From positions 196,406,685-196,470,684 of the forward strand of contig JAHLJT010000631.1 in assembly GCA_031308135.1 (NCBI GenBank): a DNA stretch of 64,000 bases, read 5' to 3'. This document shows, piece by piece, positions 34,020-43,914 of the stretch (position 1 is the stretch's first letter; each line of letters begins with the position of its first letter). The notes below the pieces were generated by a model. It was not told the origin of the DNA, searched no databases, and was given only the letters and a program-made list of their open reading frames with translations. The DNA comes from Acheta domesticus. Its lineage: Eukaryota > Arthropoda > Insecta > Orthoptera > Gryllidae. The translations under genes were made by a program, and so were the position numbers.

Positions 34020-34285
34020 ACAACAAGAGATTCAGAGGAAGGGGCTACACCGCAGAGCAGAGAGCGACGATTCTGCGGGAACGGGTGCGGGGTTGTCGAC
34101 AGGAGTCAGAGATGAGGGGACGAGGTCAGCGGAACGAGGACGAGGGGGGAGACGCGACGGCTCCGACCGGCGGCACCGTCACCGCAGAACAAAAGCACAT
34201 CGCCCGTCCCCTAGACCTCGCCCCGCCGCCTCGCGGGCCGAAAGGGCAAAGATACTGCCCCGGCCGCCGCGTCGCGCCGCGCCCT

Positions 34286-34317
<32 letters not shown>

Positions 34318-34800
34318 CGACTATGAATTCTGCGCATTACGAACGCGCCGACTCTGCTCCGCCGCGTGGGGAGGCGGGGAGGGGGAAGCGAGGGGACGGT
34401 AGGGACGGGGACGAGGGAGAGGTCAGGGGCAACGCTTTGTGTAATTAACGACGTGCACAGCAACAATTTATTTCCGAGGAATTCCCAAACGCAATTGCAG
34501 GTGCGCGGGCCGGCGCGAGGGGAGCCGGGAGGGAGAGGGTGGGGGAAGAGCGGGGTGAGGGGCAGGACCGGCGGGAGGACGAGGGCGCGGGGGCGGCTTT
34601 GAAATGGCGTTCTAAATCCGGGACGGGCGAGGTATTGGGTGGGCGGTGGGCGCGGCTGGGGGAACAGGGGGTGGGGCTCGGTGAAAAGGCGCGCTTTGTC
34701 CCTGGTGGACTCAACGTATCGATTCTCAACGGACAGCTCCGGTCTCCTCAGCCTCTCCTCTCCTCCCCCGCCCCCCAGTCCCGCCGTGGCCGCCGTCAAC
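34020..34800. other. GC/CpG-rich island with (GCC)n
   Basis: An extended CpG-rich region includes a perfect (CCG)n run at about 34290-34316. Frames are open on both strands because of composition only. It merges into the 15-bp minisatellite. A promoter island for a nearby gene is possible but cannot be shown. Confidence 0.4.
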
Positions 34801-34825
34801 CGCGCTGCGCTTTACCCCTCCCGCT

Positions 34826-35232
34826 CCTCCCCGCTCCATCACGCTCCGCCCCGCTTCACTCCACCCGGCTCTGCCCCGCCCCACTCCACCCCGCTCCTCC
34901 CCGCCCCACTGCACGCCGCTCCGCCTCACCGCGTCCCGCTTCACCCCGCCCCGCTCCACCCCACCCCTCTCCACCCCGCCCCTCTCCACCCCGCCTCGCT
35001 CCACCCCGCCCCGCTCCACCCCGTCCCGCTCCACCCCGCCCCGCCCCACCCCGCCCCGCTCCACCCCGCCCCGCTCCACCCCGCCCCGCTCCACCCCGCC
35101 CCGCTCCACCCCGCCCCGCTCCACCCCGCCCCGCTCCACCCCGCCCCGCTCCACCCCGCCCCGCTCCACCCCGCCCCGCTCCACCCCGCCCCGCTCCACC
35201 CCGCCCCGCTCCACCCCGCCCCGCTCCACCCC
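34826..35232. repeat. 15-bp minisatellite CCACCCCGCCCCGCT
   Basis: Degenerate CCCCGCTCCA-type units become near-perfect 15-mers from about 35037 to 35229. The unit length is a multiple of 3, so four or more long open frames (Pro/Ala/His or Gly/Val/Glu repeats) run through; none is credible as a gene. Confidence 0.96.
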
Positions 35233-35424
35233 TCACCGGTTTGCCCCGGCCGGTGGCGCACACTCCCTCGAGCATCGCTGTGGTTGACTCTTTCCATAAG
35301 CACACACGACCCAGGGCGCGCGCGCGCGCGAGCCGTCGTACTGGACCCGCTGACATGCGCGCCTTGCCGACGGCCGTGGCCCGGAGGGGGCGTGGCTCGG
35401 GAGCAGACGTTGGACTGAGAGAGA

Positions 35425-36000
35425 GGCGGGTGGTACGGATGGGTAGGAGAGGCGAAGATCGGGCGGATGAATGGGAAGGGAAGAAGGAAAGAAGGAGGAA
35501 GAGTCGGTGAAATGAGTGAAAGAGTGAGGGACCTGGGTGGAAATGGCAGGTGGAAATGTAGGTGGGAGACCGAAAGATCGAGAGAATGAGTAACAAGAAA
35601 TAGTGGGGGCTGAAAGAATGAATGGTGGGGTGGAAAAGCAAAAGTGTCAGCGATTGGAGTTGCGGCCTGCCTGAAGATTGAGTGGGTGTGGGCAAGCGGA
35701 TATGTAAGCGGAAGTGTCGGAGAATGTGTGGGAGAGAAATGTGAGAGCATACAGATGGTACGATGGGTGTAAAGACGAAAGGACCAATAGAAAATGGGTA
35801 AGTTTGTCGGCGGCCAATGGAGGGTGGGCGTGGGCGAACGGATAGACGGGCAGAACAGCCGAAGGGTAGCTGGGAAAGAAATGTGAGAGCGGAAAGATGG
35901 TACGGGGGAGGAAGGACGAAAGGTCGGACGGGCGATGGACGAATGGGCGGATGGCGGAATATCGTGTGCGGTGGAGGGGGGGTGGAGGGACGGACTTAGG
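35425..36000. repeat. Purine-rich degenerate tandem repeat, unit ~138 bp
   Basis: Blocks starting GTGGGTGTGGGCAAGCGGAT (35684) and GGTGGGCGTGGGCGAACGGA (35822) share GAAATGTGAGAGC, GATGGTACG and GACGAAAGG at corresponding offsets. A third, more diverged copy lies upstream. The + strand is strongly G/A-biased. Confidence 0.7.
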
Positions 36001-36582
36001 GAGAATGAGTGGTAAAGTAATGCACGAATTAAATGTTCTGTACGAGATTGAATGAGTCGCTAGCGGCTTTCATGTCATTTCGAGTTCTGAACGTGAATAG
36101 TTAATCATACGGGAAAATATATATTACCTTGCTTGCAGGAAAAAATTAATCTCTCCCGGTCCATTAAGTAAACAATTGAGTAGTGCAAAAGACCTCAAGC
36201 TCACGAGTAACCGTATTTGCATCATGTGCCAAATAAATGAACACCAAAATAATCAAATCGCACAAGACAGTGGCTCTGGCGTTGGAACGCAACCTCAAAA
36301 GCAGGAGGGAGCAGGTAGGAGGGTGGCAATGGAAGAACGCGCAGACTCCTGGTCGAAAACTCCCGGTCCCTCATGGCAGGGCTATGCAAATTAGGAGAGT
36401 ACGACGCGCTGTTGTGCCATCAGCACGACTTGAAGGGGCATCAAACTGACAATTACTTATCGCATGACTGCTTTTGTAAGAAGACAGAGGCGCACAGTTT
36501 ACTAACGTTTGATATTTGCGTTACTTAAAAATAGAGTCAATTCATTCTATTTGATTTTGCATTCCGGTAACAGATTTAAAAA

Positions 36583-36625
<43 letters not shown>

Positions 36626-37340
36626 GGTTATTGTATTTGTATTGGCATATTTTTAATACATTTCTATTATACTGCCTTTGTATTTTCTTTTGAGAAGAGA
36701 TATTGTAATCTAATTAAAAGCATTTTAATGCTAATTACAATGAAAAAAATGGTCAGGTAAGGAATAAAATGATAAATTAGTCATCACTCAACGAATGTCA
36801 TTGAATCGTTTGTTTCAAATTTTCGTCAAAAAATACCTCTATCCTCGTATCTCTGAAAAACATATTCAGTAACTATGTGTTCTTGACGAGGACACATAGT
36901 TATGCATAGCCAAGAGACCATGAGACAAGAGTCAGTGAATATTGGATATATTGGAACCCCATCTCTTTTTCTTCCCAGTGCTCACAACTTTGCACTTCTA
37001 TCGTTTTGCGCTAAAGCAGTATATTTGCGTTTCATCAGTGACACTGCCTAAATAGTTTGGCAAATTCAACCACATTCTCTAGGAGAATACTAGCAAACAT
37101 CTACTCTGATCAGTAGTTTTTATTGTTCCTCCGAAAAAAATCCAGAGGAATCTCGGGGTAGTACCTTAACAAACGAGCCACGGATTGCGTGCAACCTGTT
37201 CTTCATGTGGTCTTTTTCCCTCCCCTGACAAACACACAAATACTACACTAGCACACATGACGTGAGGTCAGTCGGCTTGGAGGTTGATTCGGCTGCGCCC
37301 GGTGCCGTGCTGGTGAAACACCTGGAGGAGGGAAGTCTCC
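36001..37340. other. Non-coding stretch with an (AT)n run
   Basis: A perfect (AT)n microsatellite lies at 36582-36623. No gene was recognised; the 60-80-codon frames are featureless. Confidence 0.6.
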
Positions 37341-37342
37341 AC

Positions 37343-37371
37343 CGACGACGTACACCACGTGTACGTCGTCG
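37343..37371. repeat. Perfect 13-bp stem hairpin
   Basis: CGACGACGTACAC and GTGTACGTCGTCG pair perfectly around a 3-nt CAC loop, 31 bases before the LTR element's target duplication. Confidence 0.9.
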
Positions 37372-37405
37372 TTGGATCTAATTTTTCACCTCCAGAGAAT
37401 TCTAC

Positions 37406-39010
37406 TGTAGCGATCCTGAGCTCGCTCAGTCACTATTTGGCGATAAGAAAGACCTCGTCTGCGTGCTTCGCCGCGCGATTACGTAACCCGTCGCCTTATC
37501 AGCGGTCGCTGGAGGGGTGGCGGGGGGAAGACAGTTGTTCCCTCCCCTACGCGGAAAAGAAGGGGTTGTAACGGCGGTGTCTGGAAAGTGCGCAGAATGT
37601 TTCGAGAAGCGGCAGCGTGAGGTAGCAGCGTGAATTTGGAAGCTGATGGTGTGGGGCCGCGAGCTCCAGTTAGCGAGAAAGAGGTTTGGCCCAGTGGTGG
37701 CTATATTCACACCGCAGATGCGCGTTCGACGGAGGCATCTGGTTTTGGAGTAAGACGTGGTTAGAGAGAGAACCCGTGCTTAGGCCCAAGACAGAGCGTC
37801 GGCAGCCGCATTAGTTCGCTGTGAGTTGTGCGCTGGTGGCGAACGCCACGGTCATCGAAATAAGGTCGATGTTAAAGACAAAACAATTTTATATGTGATA
37901 CTATAAAAGTAATGAGAATTTGGAAGCAATTGACTGTAGAATGCAGGTTGAAGTGTTGTTCCTGTAGTTCACTGTCAGATTGTTTAATATTTTTTTTTGG
38001 CCATTAACACTCTTGCATAATGTATGATATACCCGACCATTGATATTTCCATAATCATTGTGGACTATTTTCAAAAGATATTTGAAGTAGTGTGTCTTTC
38101 TAAGGGGAGAACATCACTTATTTATGATAGAATCTTGTCATGTTAATACACTACAAGTGCAGTTTCTGTCTTTAAATCAAAAAGAACATTTTGATGATAG
38201 TGTAAAATCCAAATCAAGTTAGAAACAATTTGGGTTATTTATGAACAAATAAAAGGTTATAAAAGTATATTTGCTATGAACTGTTGAATTTAAGTGAACT
38301 TAAATATCTTGCAATATTTATTGAAATTTGGATGCCTGTTGAGTAAAAATACAACATATTTTTAATTTCAACCAAAGGTGTAGGTTGTAATAAATGTTTC
38401 ACGTTTATGGTGTAAACACACATGTTTAGTTTTTTTTGCAATTTCTTTTGAATATTCTGTGTTTTCAAAACTATGTTTATTCATTTTAATTGTACACAAC
38501 ATATGTCTTTGTAATTGAAGTGAATTGTTTTGCAAGAAACTACTATGTATGCTAATGCAGTGTATGTTGAGGAAGGGTTAATTGCAATTTTTGTAAACAG
38601 AAAGTGCTGAGGCATTTTGTCATCCGAAATGCCTGTGCTCTACCCTCTGATGTACTATTATGTGTACTCATCTCCCCAGAGATATCTTTGATTCAATTTG
38701 TTGGATTTCAATTTATTTTTTTTCACAGAAGATGTTGCTGTGATGCTAGTTTGTGCCAACTTTGAAATTCATAATTTCTGCAGTTGATTTTTCCTCAAAA
38801 AGTTTTTTTTACGCTGTTCATTGTTGTATTTTTCTTTGTTCATTTGTTTATCTGTGCATGTTAGGTAATTTTGCAATTTGTGTTTTTTTTTTTTGAGATT
38901 CAATTATATTAATGTTTGTGGCTTTCAACTTTGTGTTTTTTTTCAAAATTTCAACAAGAGCCAAATTACCCACGAAATTTCCCCAAGGCCGACCTACACG
39001 AACGGTCACA
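37406..39010 (+). repeat. 5' LTR
   Basis: The TG...CA-bounded LTR has a GC-rich first ~450 bp and AT-rich remainder. TATAAAA at 38259-38265 and AATAAA at 38247-38252 are promoter- and polyadenylation-like, but their arrangement is not decisive. The copy matches the 3' LTR apart from four homopolymer-length differences. Confidence 0.93.
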
Positions 39011-39014
39011 TAAA

Positions 39015-39032
39015 TGGCGCCCAACTGGCTGG
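39015..39032 (+). promoter_or_regulatory. Primer-binding site
   Basis: TGGCGCCCAACTGGCTGG starts four bases after the 5' LTR. TGG-initiated, and beginning TGGCGCCCAAC, it looks like a site complementary to the 3' end of a lysine-type tRNA that would prime minus-strand DNA; the 3' half is not a perfect match to the usual Lys site. Confidence 0.7.
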
Positions 39033-39247
39033 CTTGAAATTTTGAGAAATTTACACTATAGCCAAAGCTATTGGTGGTTCCAGCAGTGTTTTTTTAGTAT
39101 CTTTGATGTTTGCCAAGGTTGTGTTGTGTTTGTTAAAGGTATGCATTTCTATAGATATTGTAGGTGGTAAAATACCCACTGAATAGTTAATATTAATTTT
39201 TTGTCAATTTGAACTCAAATTACGACTGGTTCATTTTGTTAGATAAA

Positions 39248-40249
39248 ATGGCTGATAAATACAACCAAGCTAGGGATTTGGGAGATCTTTCTTCAAATGA
39301 GGATGATGGGGAGACTACAGTCAGGGAATTAGTTCAACAGGTAGAATCACCGGTTGCTACCGAAGAATATGCTACTCTTGGTACGTCGGGAACTGAATCT
39401 GCGTCTCCTCAAGATCCAACGACATCAGAAATTGACATTGATAGGGCGAATAATATGATGATAAGATTAATGTCGCAGTTTATGATTCAGATAGATGAGA
39501 AACTTAGGTCCTCGAATTCGGAATTAAAAGACAGTTTATCTTCTCAATTAAATGATAAATTAGCGGATCAATCTAATCAATTAAAAGACAGTTTATCTTC
39601 TCAATTAAATGATAAATTAGCTGAACAGTCCTGTCAATTAAATGATAAATTAGCTGAACAGTCCTGTCAATTAAATGATAAATTAGCTGAACAGTCCTGT
39701 CAATTAAATGATAAATTAGCGGATCAATCTAATCAATTAAAAGGCAGTTTATCCGCTCAGTTAAATGAAAAATTTGCGGAACAATCTACTCAGTTGGAAG
39801 ATAGATTAACTGCTAGTTTTAATGCAAGACTAGTTCACTTAGAACAAGCCATAATAGAAAAGACTTCGCAACTTTCATTAGAAACAAAACAACTATCTGA
39901 AAATATAGTACAGATGGAAAAGAATTTTCAAGATAGGACGGAACAGTTGTCAAGAGATCTTTCAGACAAAACTTCACAATTGGAACAAAAGTTAACCGAT
40001 ACGACCTCTCAAATTAGAACTGAATTAGAAGAAAAGCTGGAGGAACAGATGTTACGTTTGAATATTAATTTTGAAACAAAAGTTGATAAGGTCAAAACAG
40101 AAGTCGACAAAAACGTTTCTGATATAAGGGCAGAAATAGTAGACAACGAGCACAAAATTTTGTCGCAATTAGACTCAAGGAAACGGGAATTAGAAGCTAA
40201 GGTAACGACCTCCAAGAGAAGATTGATGGTTTACCTGCGGGCCCTATGA
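39248..40249 (+). CDS. Gag N-terminal coiled-coil ORF (333 aa)
   Basis: The start at 39248 (AAAATGG context, MADKYNQARDLG) is chosen over an in-frame ATG 39 bases upstream in the AT-rich leader. An acidic N-terminus (residues 1-70) is followed by a very long coiled-coil region rich in Gln, Leu, Lys, Asp and Ser up to about residue 320. It contains 11-residue tandem repeats QLNDKLAEQSC and variants (about 39540-39780). No enzyme motif is present. It likely acts as the assembly or oligomerisation part of Gag. It ends at a TGA overlapping the next ATG, and the next frame is open for 15 codons upstream of that ATG, which suggests that the two ORFs were once one and were separated by a one-base shift near 40200-40204. 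Confidence 0.8.
   Translation: MADKYNQARDLGDLSSNEDDGETTVRELVQQVESPVATEEYATLGTSGTESASPQDPTTSEIDIDRANNMMIRLMSQFMIQIDEKLRSSNSELKDSLSSQLNDKLADQSNQLKDSLSSQLNDKLAEQSCQLNDKLAEQSCQLNDKLAEQSCQLNDKLADQSNQLKGSLSAQLNEKFAEQSTQLEDRLTASFNARLVHLEQAIIEKTSQLSLETKQLSENIVQMEKNFQDRTEQLSRDLSDKTSQLEQKLTDTTSQIRTELEEKLEEQMLRLNINFETKVDKVKTEVDKNVSDIRAEIVDNEHKILSQLDSRKRELEAKVTTSKRRLMVYLRAL
39540..39780 (+). repeat. 33-bp in-frame tandem repeats in the coiled-coil ORF
   Basis: The unit encoding QLNDKLAEQSC occurs three times nearly perfectly, flanked by diverged versions (QLNDKLADQSN, QLKDSLSS, QLKGSLSA). Since 33 bp is a multiple of 3, copy-number change lengthens the coiled coil without breaking the frame. Confidence 0.9.
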
Positions 40250-41037
40250 CTACACATCCTATGATGGTTAGCTTACCGCAAGGTTTAACTTTTGGAGCCC
40301 ATGGGAAGGAGAACCCCTGCGCATTCATAAAGGCAGTAGAAAATTTTTTTACATTGTATAATCTGCCTGAAAGCAAGAAAGTCAGATTGGTTTATCAGAT
40401 GCTAGTGAGTAATGCGAAAATTTGGGCGGACACTCTGGATCCATTACCGACTTCAATGGAGGGATTTAAAGAAAAGTTCTTCATGAGGTACTGGAATCAC
40501 GAAACCCAGGTTAATTTTCGGTTGAAGCTTATGTGTAGTACCTGGAAAAAAGGTCAGAGCATGCAAGACTACGCTACGGAAAAGCTAGCAGGCTTCAGAT
40601 TATGCTCTCCCACGATTCCAGAAAGTGAAACCGTTTGCCTTATAATTAGACATTTTCCAATAGGCATTCAGAATTTGCTAAAAAGTCAACTGCCCATGAC
40701 AGCAGAAAAGTTAGTGACGCAGTTAGGTCTGTATGATGCAACTTATGAGATGTCGGGTAAGCAGGATACAACAAAACCGACAAGCATTTCATCAGCAGCC
40801 ATCATACAAACTTCTGGCACTAATATGGAAAATGGAAATGTGAAGAAAAAGGGAAAGAAACACGAGATATCAGGAGATCATGAAGACACTTCTACTCCGT
40901 CGAAAGTTGCTAAATCGGCTTATTATCAACCTGAAGCAGCTGCACAACTGTACAACGCAGAAAAGGGAAAGCAGAAAATGGGCAAGGATAATCCAACACC
41001 ATCTACTTCAAAAGATCCTGGACGAGGGTTAAACTAA
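40246..41037 (+). CDS. Retrotransposon Gag core protein (263 aa)
   Basis: Residues ~15-170 have the retrotransposon Gag-domain layout: a GAHGKENPCAFIKAVENFF start, an IWADTLDPLP stretch, then FKEKFFMRYWNHETQ, MQDYATEKLAGFRL and an IRHFPIGIQNLLKSQL segment, matching the conserved W...F...Y...Q...Y...L pattern of Gypsy-type Gag. The C-terminal third is basic and disordered, with KKKGKKHE and no CCHC zinc knuckle. Gag packages element RNA into cytoplasmic particles. The ATG overlaps the previous stop (ATGA), and the ORF ends at TAA overlapping the next ATG. Just before that stop is GTTAAAC in the correct register for -1 slippage. Confidence 0.88.
   Translation: MTTHPMMVSLPQGLTFGAHGKENPCAFIKAVENFFTLYNLPESKKVRLVYQMLVSNAKIWADTLDPLPTSMEGFKEKFFMRYWNHETQVNFRLKLMCSTWKKGQSMQDYATEKLAGFRLCSPTIPESETVCLIIRHFPIGIQNLLKSQLPMTAEKLVTQLGLYDATYEMSGKQDTTKPTSISSAAIIQTSGTNMENGNVKKKGKKHEISGDHEDTSTPSKVAKSAYYQPEAAAQLYNAEKGKQKMGKDNPTPSTSKDPGRGLN
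41028..41034 (+). promoter_or_regulatory. Candidate -1 frameshift heptamer GTTAAAC
   Basis: The register is G|TTA|AAC followed at once by the TAA stop of the Gag core. The protease frame is exactly -1. GTTAAAC is a known natural slippery heptamer in some viruses with a -1 shift. Whether it works here is untested. Confidence 0.45.
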
Positions 41038-41681
41038 TGAGGTTTGTCTCGTGTGGTCACCCCGAAACAAACCAAGAAATCAAGGAAGTAGAAGAGGTGA
41101 CAATACAGTCTGTGACGTGTTTGCAACCATACTCAGAATCTGAAAGGATGCCGTTTACCAGTGTCAACGCAACCAGACGTAGGTGCCCGATGATCAACAT
41201 AATATGCGAAGGAAAAGAAATCTCAGCATTGGTTGATACAGGGTGCACATGCTCTGTGATTGTAGAAGATCTGTTAAATGAAATCTCTAAATTGAATCCG
41301 AATATACCGCAATTCCCTATGCACAAATCATATATTGTTGGAGCGAACAAAAAGAGGTCGCGTCCAATATCTCGACAGGTCCTATTGCAGTTGACAATTG
41401 GCCTAAAGATGTATGATGTTGTCTGCATAGTAGCAAAGGAATTGCTGTATCCACTCATATTAGGGATGGATTTTCTGCACGACTACGGAGTGGTGATTGA
41501 CCTATCTAGGAATGCTATACAATTCCCGTTGGACAACACTGTAAACTGTAATCCAGAAGACGACGAGCAGTGCATGGATCTTCACACCAACTGTGTTACT
41601 TCTACTAACTTATTAACATCCATTGAAGATACGATTAACAAAAATGAAGAAAAAACCATCAGCAAGGAAGAAGGGCGTTGA
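41037..41681 (+). CDS. Retroviral-type aspartic protease (214 aa)
   Basis: Residues ~50-165 form a retropepsin-like fold: ALVDTGCTCSVI carries the catalytic D-T-G (Asp67), and LILGMDFLHDYGVVIDL carries the conserved I-L-G flap/core motif near residues 141-143. Such proteases act as dimers to cleave Gag. The ORF lies in the -1 frame relative to the Gag core and starts at TAATG, so expression could be by frameshift at GTTAAAC (41028-41034) or by reinitiation. It stops at 41681; normally reverse transcriptase follows, but here only about 75 bases remain before the 3' LTR. Full-length and without stops, it looks functional. Confidence 0.9.
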   Translation: MRFVSCGHPETNQEIKEVEEVTIQSVTCLQPYSESERMPFTSVNATRRRCPMINIICEGKEISALVDTGCTCSVIVEDLLNEISKLNPNIPQFPMHKSYIVGANKKRSRPISRQVLLQLTIGLKMYDVVCIVAKELLYPLILGMDFLHDYGVVIDLSRNAIQFPLDNTVNCNPEDDEQCMDLHTNCVTSTNLLTSIEDTINKNEEKTISKEEGR

Positions 41682-41726
41682 ATTTCAAGATTATTTTTTC
41701 TTACCATTTCAAGACGTTGATGATAC

Positions 41727-41756
41727 GAAAAAAAAATCTTATTCATTGGGGGGCTA
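41727..41756 (+). promoter_or_regulatory. Polypurine tract region before 3' LTR
   Basis: A GAAAAAAAA run (about 41727-41736) and GGGGGG (41748-41753) lie just before the 3' LTR. Either could prime plus-strand synthesis; a CTA separates the G-run from the LTR, which is slightly unusual. Confidence 0.5.
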
Positions 41757-43361
41757 TGTAGCGATCCTGAGCTCGCTCAGTCACTATTTGGCGATAAGAA
41801 AGACCTCGTCTGCGTGCTTCGCCGCGCGATTACGTAACCCGTCGCCTTATCAGCGGTCGCTGGAGGGGTGGCGGGGGGAAGACAGTTGTTCCCTCCCCTA
41901 CGCGGAAAAGAAGGGGTTGTAACGGCGGTGTCTGGAAAGTGCGCAGAATGTTTCGAGAAGCGGCAGCGTGAGGTAGCAGCGTGAATTTGGAAGCTGATGG
42001 TGTGGGGCCGCGAGCTCCAGTTAGCGAGAAAGAGGTTTGGCCCAGTGGTGGCTATATTCACACCGCAGATGCGCGTTCGACGGAGGCATCTGGTTTTGGA
42101 GTAAGACGTGGTTAGAGAGAGAACCCGTGCTTAGGCCCAAGACAGAGCGTCGGCAGCCGCATTAGTTCGCTGTGAGTTGTGCGCTGGTGGCGAACGCCAC
42201 GGTCATCGAAATAAGGTCGATGTTAAAGACAAAACAATTTTATATGTGATACTATAAAAAGTAATGAGAATTTGGAAGCAATTGACTGTAGAATGCAGGT
42301 TGAAGTGTTGTTCCTGTAGTTCACTGTCAGATTGTTTAATATTTTTTTTGGCCATTAACACTCTTGCATAATGTATGATATACCCGACCATTGATATTTC
42401 CATAATCATTGTGGACTATTTTCAAAAGATATTTGAAGTAGTGTGTCTTTCTAAGGGGAGAACATCACTTATTTATGATAGAATCTTGTCATGTTAATAC
42501 ACTACAAGTGCAGTTTCTGTCTTTAAATCAAAAAGAACATTTTGATGATAGTGTAAAATCCAAATCAAGTTAGAAACAATTTGGGTTATTTATGAACAAA
42601 TAAAAGGTTATAAAAGTATATTTGCTATGAACTGTTGAATTTAAGTGAACTTAAATATCTTGCAATATTTATTGAAATTTGGATGCCTGTTGAGTAAAAA
42701 TACAACATATTTTTAATTTCAACCAAAGGTGTAGGTTGTAATAAATGTTTCACGTTTATGGTGTAAACACACATGTTTAGTTTTTTTTGCAATTTCTTTT
42801 GAATATTCTGTGTTTTCAAAACTATGTTTATTCATTTTAATTGTACACAACATATGTCTTTGTAATTGAAGTGAATTGTTTTGCAAGAAACTACTATGTA
42901 TGCTAATGCAGTGTATGTTGAGGAAGGGTTAATTGCAATTTTTGTAAACAGAAAGTGCTGAGGCATTTTGTCATCCGAAATGCCTGTGCTCTACCCTCTG
43001 ATGTACTATTATGTGTACTCATCTCCCCAGAGATATCTTTGATTCAATTTGTTGGATTTCAATTTATTTTTTTTCACAGAAGATGTTGCTGTGATGCTAG
43101 TTTGTGCCAACTTTGAAATTCATAATTTCTGCAGTTGATTTTTCCTCAAAAAGTTTTTTTTTACGCTGTTCATTGTTGTATTTTTCTTTGTTCATTTGTT
43201 TATCTGTGCATGTTAGGTAATTTTGCAATTTGTGTTTTTTTTTTTGAGATTCAATTATATTAATGTTTGTGGCTTTCAACTTTGTGTTTTTTTTCAAAAT
43301 TTCAACAAGAGCCAAATTACCCACGAAATTTCCCCAAGGCCGACCTACACGAACGGTCACA
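41757..43361 (+). repeat. 3' LTR
   Basis: This is the partner of the 5' LTR, equal in length and without a substitution that I could see. It is followed by CTAC, the target duplication. Confidence 0.93.
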
Positions 43362-43504
43362 CTACCACCTCCCTGGATATATCATGCTTTGTGCATACTG
43401 TATTGGAGAAACCGCGGTATGTGCACCCCTGGTTCAGAGCGCAGCCACTTCCGTGCCTTATTTGTCGCAATCTGGGCCCGTCCATTGTCCTCCCTTGGCC
43501 GGAT

Positions 43505-43526
43505 TACACCGCCTCTCTCTCTCTCC

Positions 43527-43575
<49 letters not shown>
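43505..43575. repeat. (CT)n microsatellite
   Basis: An almost pure CT dinucleotide run is interrupted once by CCCTGTCTG. Confidence 0.95.
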
Positions 43576-43914
43576 TTGGCCCTTTCCAATCTCTGCAACT
43601 CGCATTCCATCTGAGCCCTCACAGTCACGTCGCACTTCCCCTGATCCTCCCGGTAGTCACTGCTTTTTACGGTCCACCTTCCCCACATTCTCATGAAATC
43701 CTTCACTTGTCAACTTCAGAGACTCTGATCGAGGTTCTAGAGTTTGATTTCCGTCGGTAGTAGGTTTTTGACACTTTTTAGGTCGATTTTTATAGAAACA
43801 ACTAGGTCGAATTTAGCCGCTGTCGGAGCAAACTTCTAACGCCTGGCTGCCCTAATCGCTAGTTTTCATGGTTTTCACCAATCATTTCCATGGGAATACA
43901 GTACTCTCACAAAT

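Larger units (their letters stand above)
37402..43365 (+). mobile_element. Complete LTR retrotransposon with gag and protease only
   Basis: Two 1,605-bp LTRs (37406-39010 and 41757-43361) are flanked by the 4-bp duplication CTAC at 37402-37405 and 43362-43365. Each LTR begins TGTAGCGATCC and ends GGTCACA. The internal region is only 2,746 bp: primer-binding site, leader, three overlapping ORFs (coiled-coil Gag N-part, Gag core, aspartic protease), then a purine tract. No reverse transcriptase, RNase H, integrase or envelope is present, so pol functions must be supplied in trans. The LTRs differ, in my reading, only by single-base homopolymer lengths, implying very recent insertion. The gene order and 4-bp duplication suggest a Gypsy-type source. 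Confidence 0.92.

Noticed and set aside
34539..35750. Long Pro/His/Ala and Gly/Val/Glu frames
   Set aside because: They arise from the 15-bp minisatellite and GC-rich flanks.
37426..37710. 94-codon minus-strand frame repeated at 41777-42061
   Set aside because: Its duplication only reflects the two LTR copies; no recognisable protein features.
40238..40246. GGGCCCT as a frameshift heptamer between the two Gag ORFs
   Set aside because: It is in the wrong codon register for -1 slippage; a simple one-base change explains the break better.
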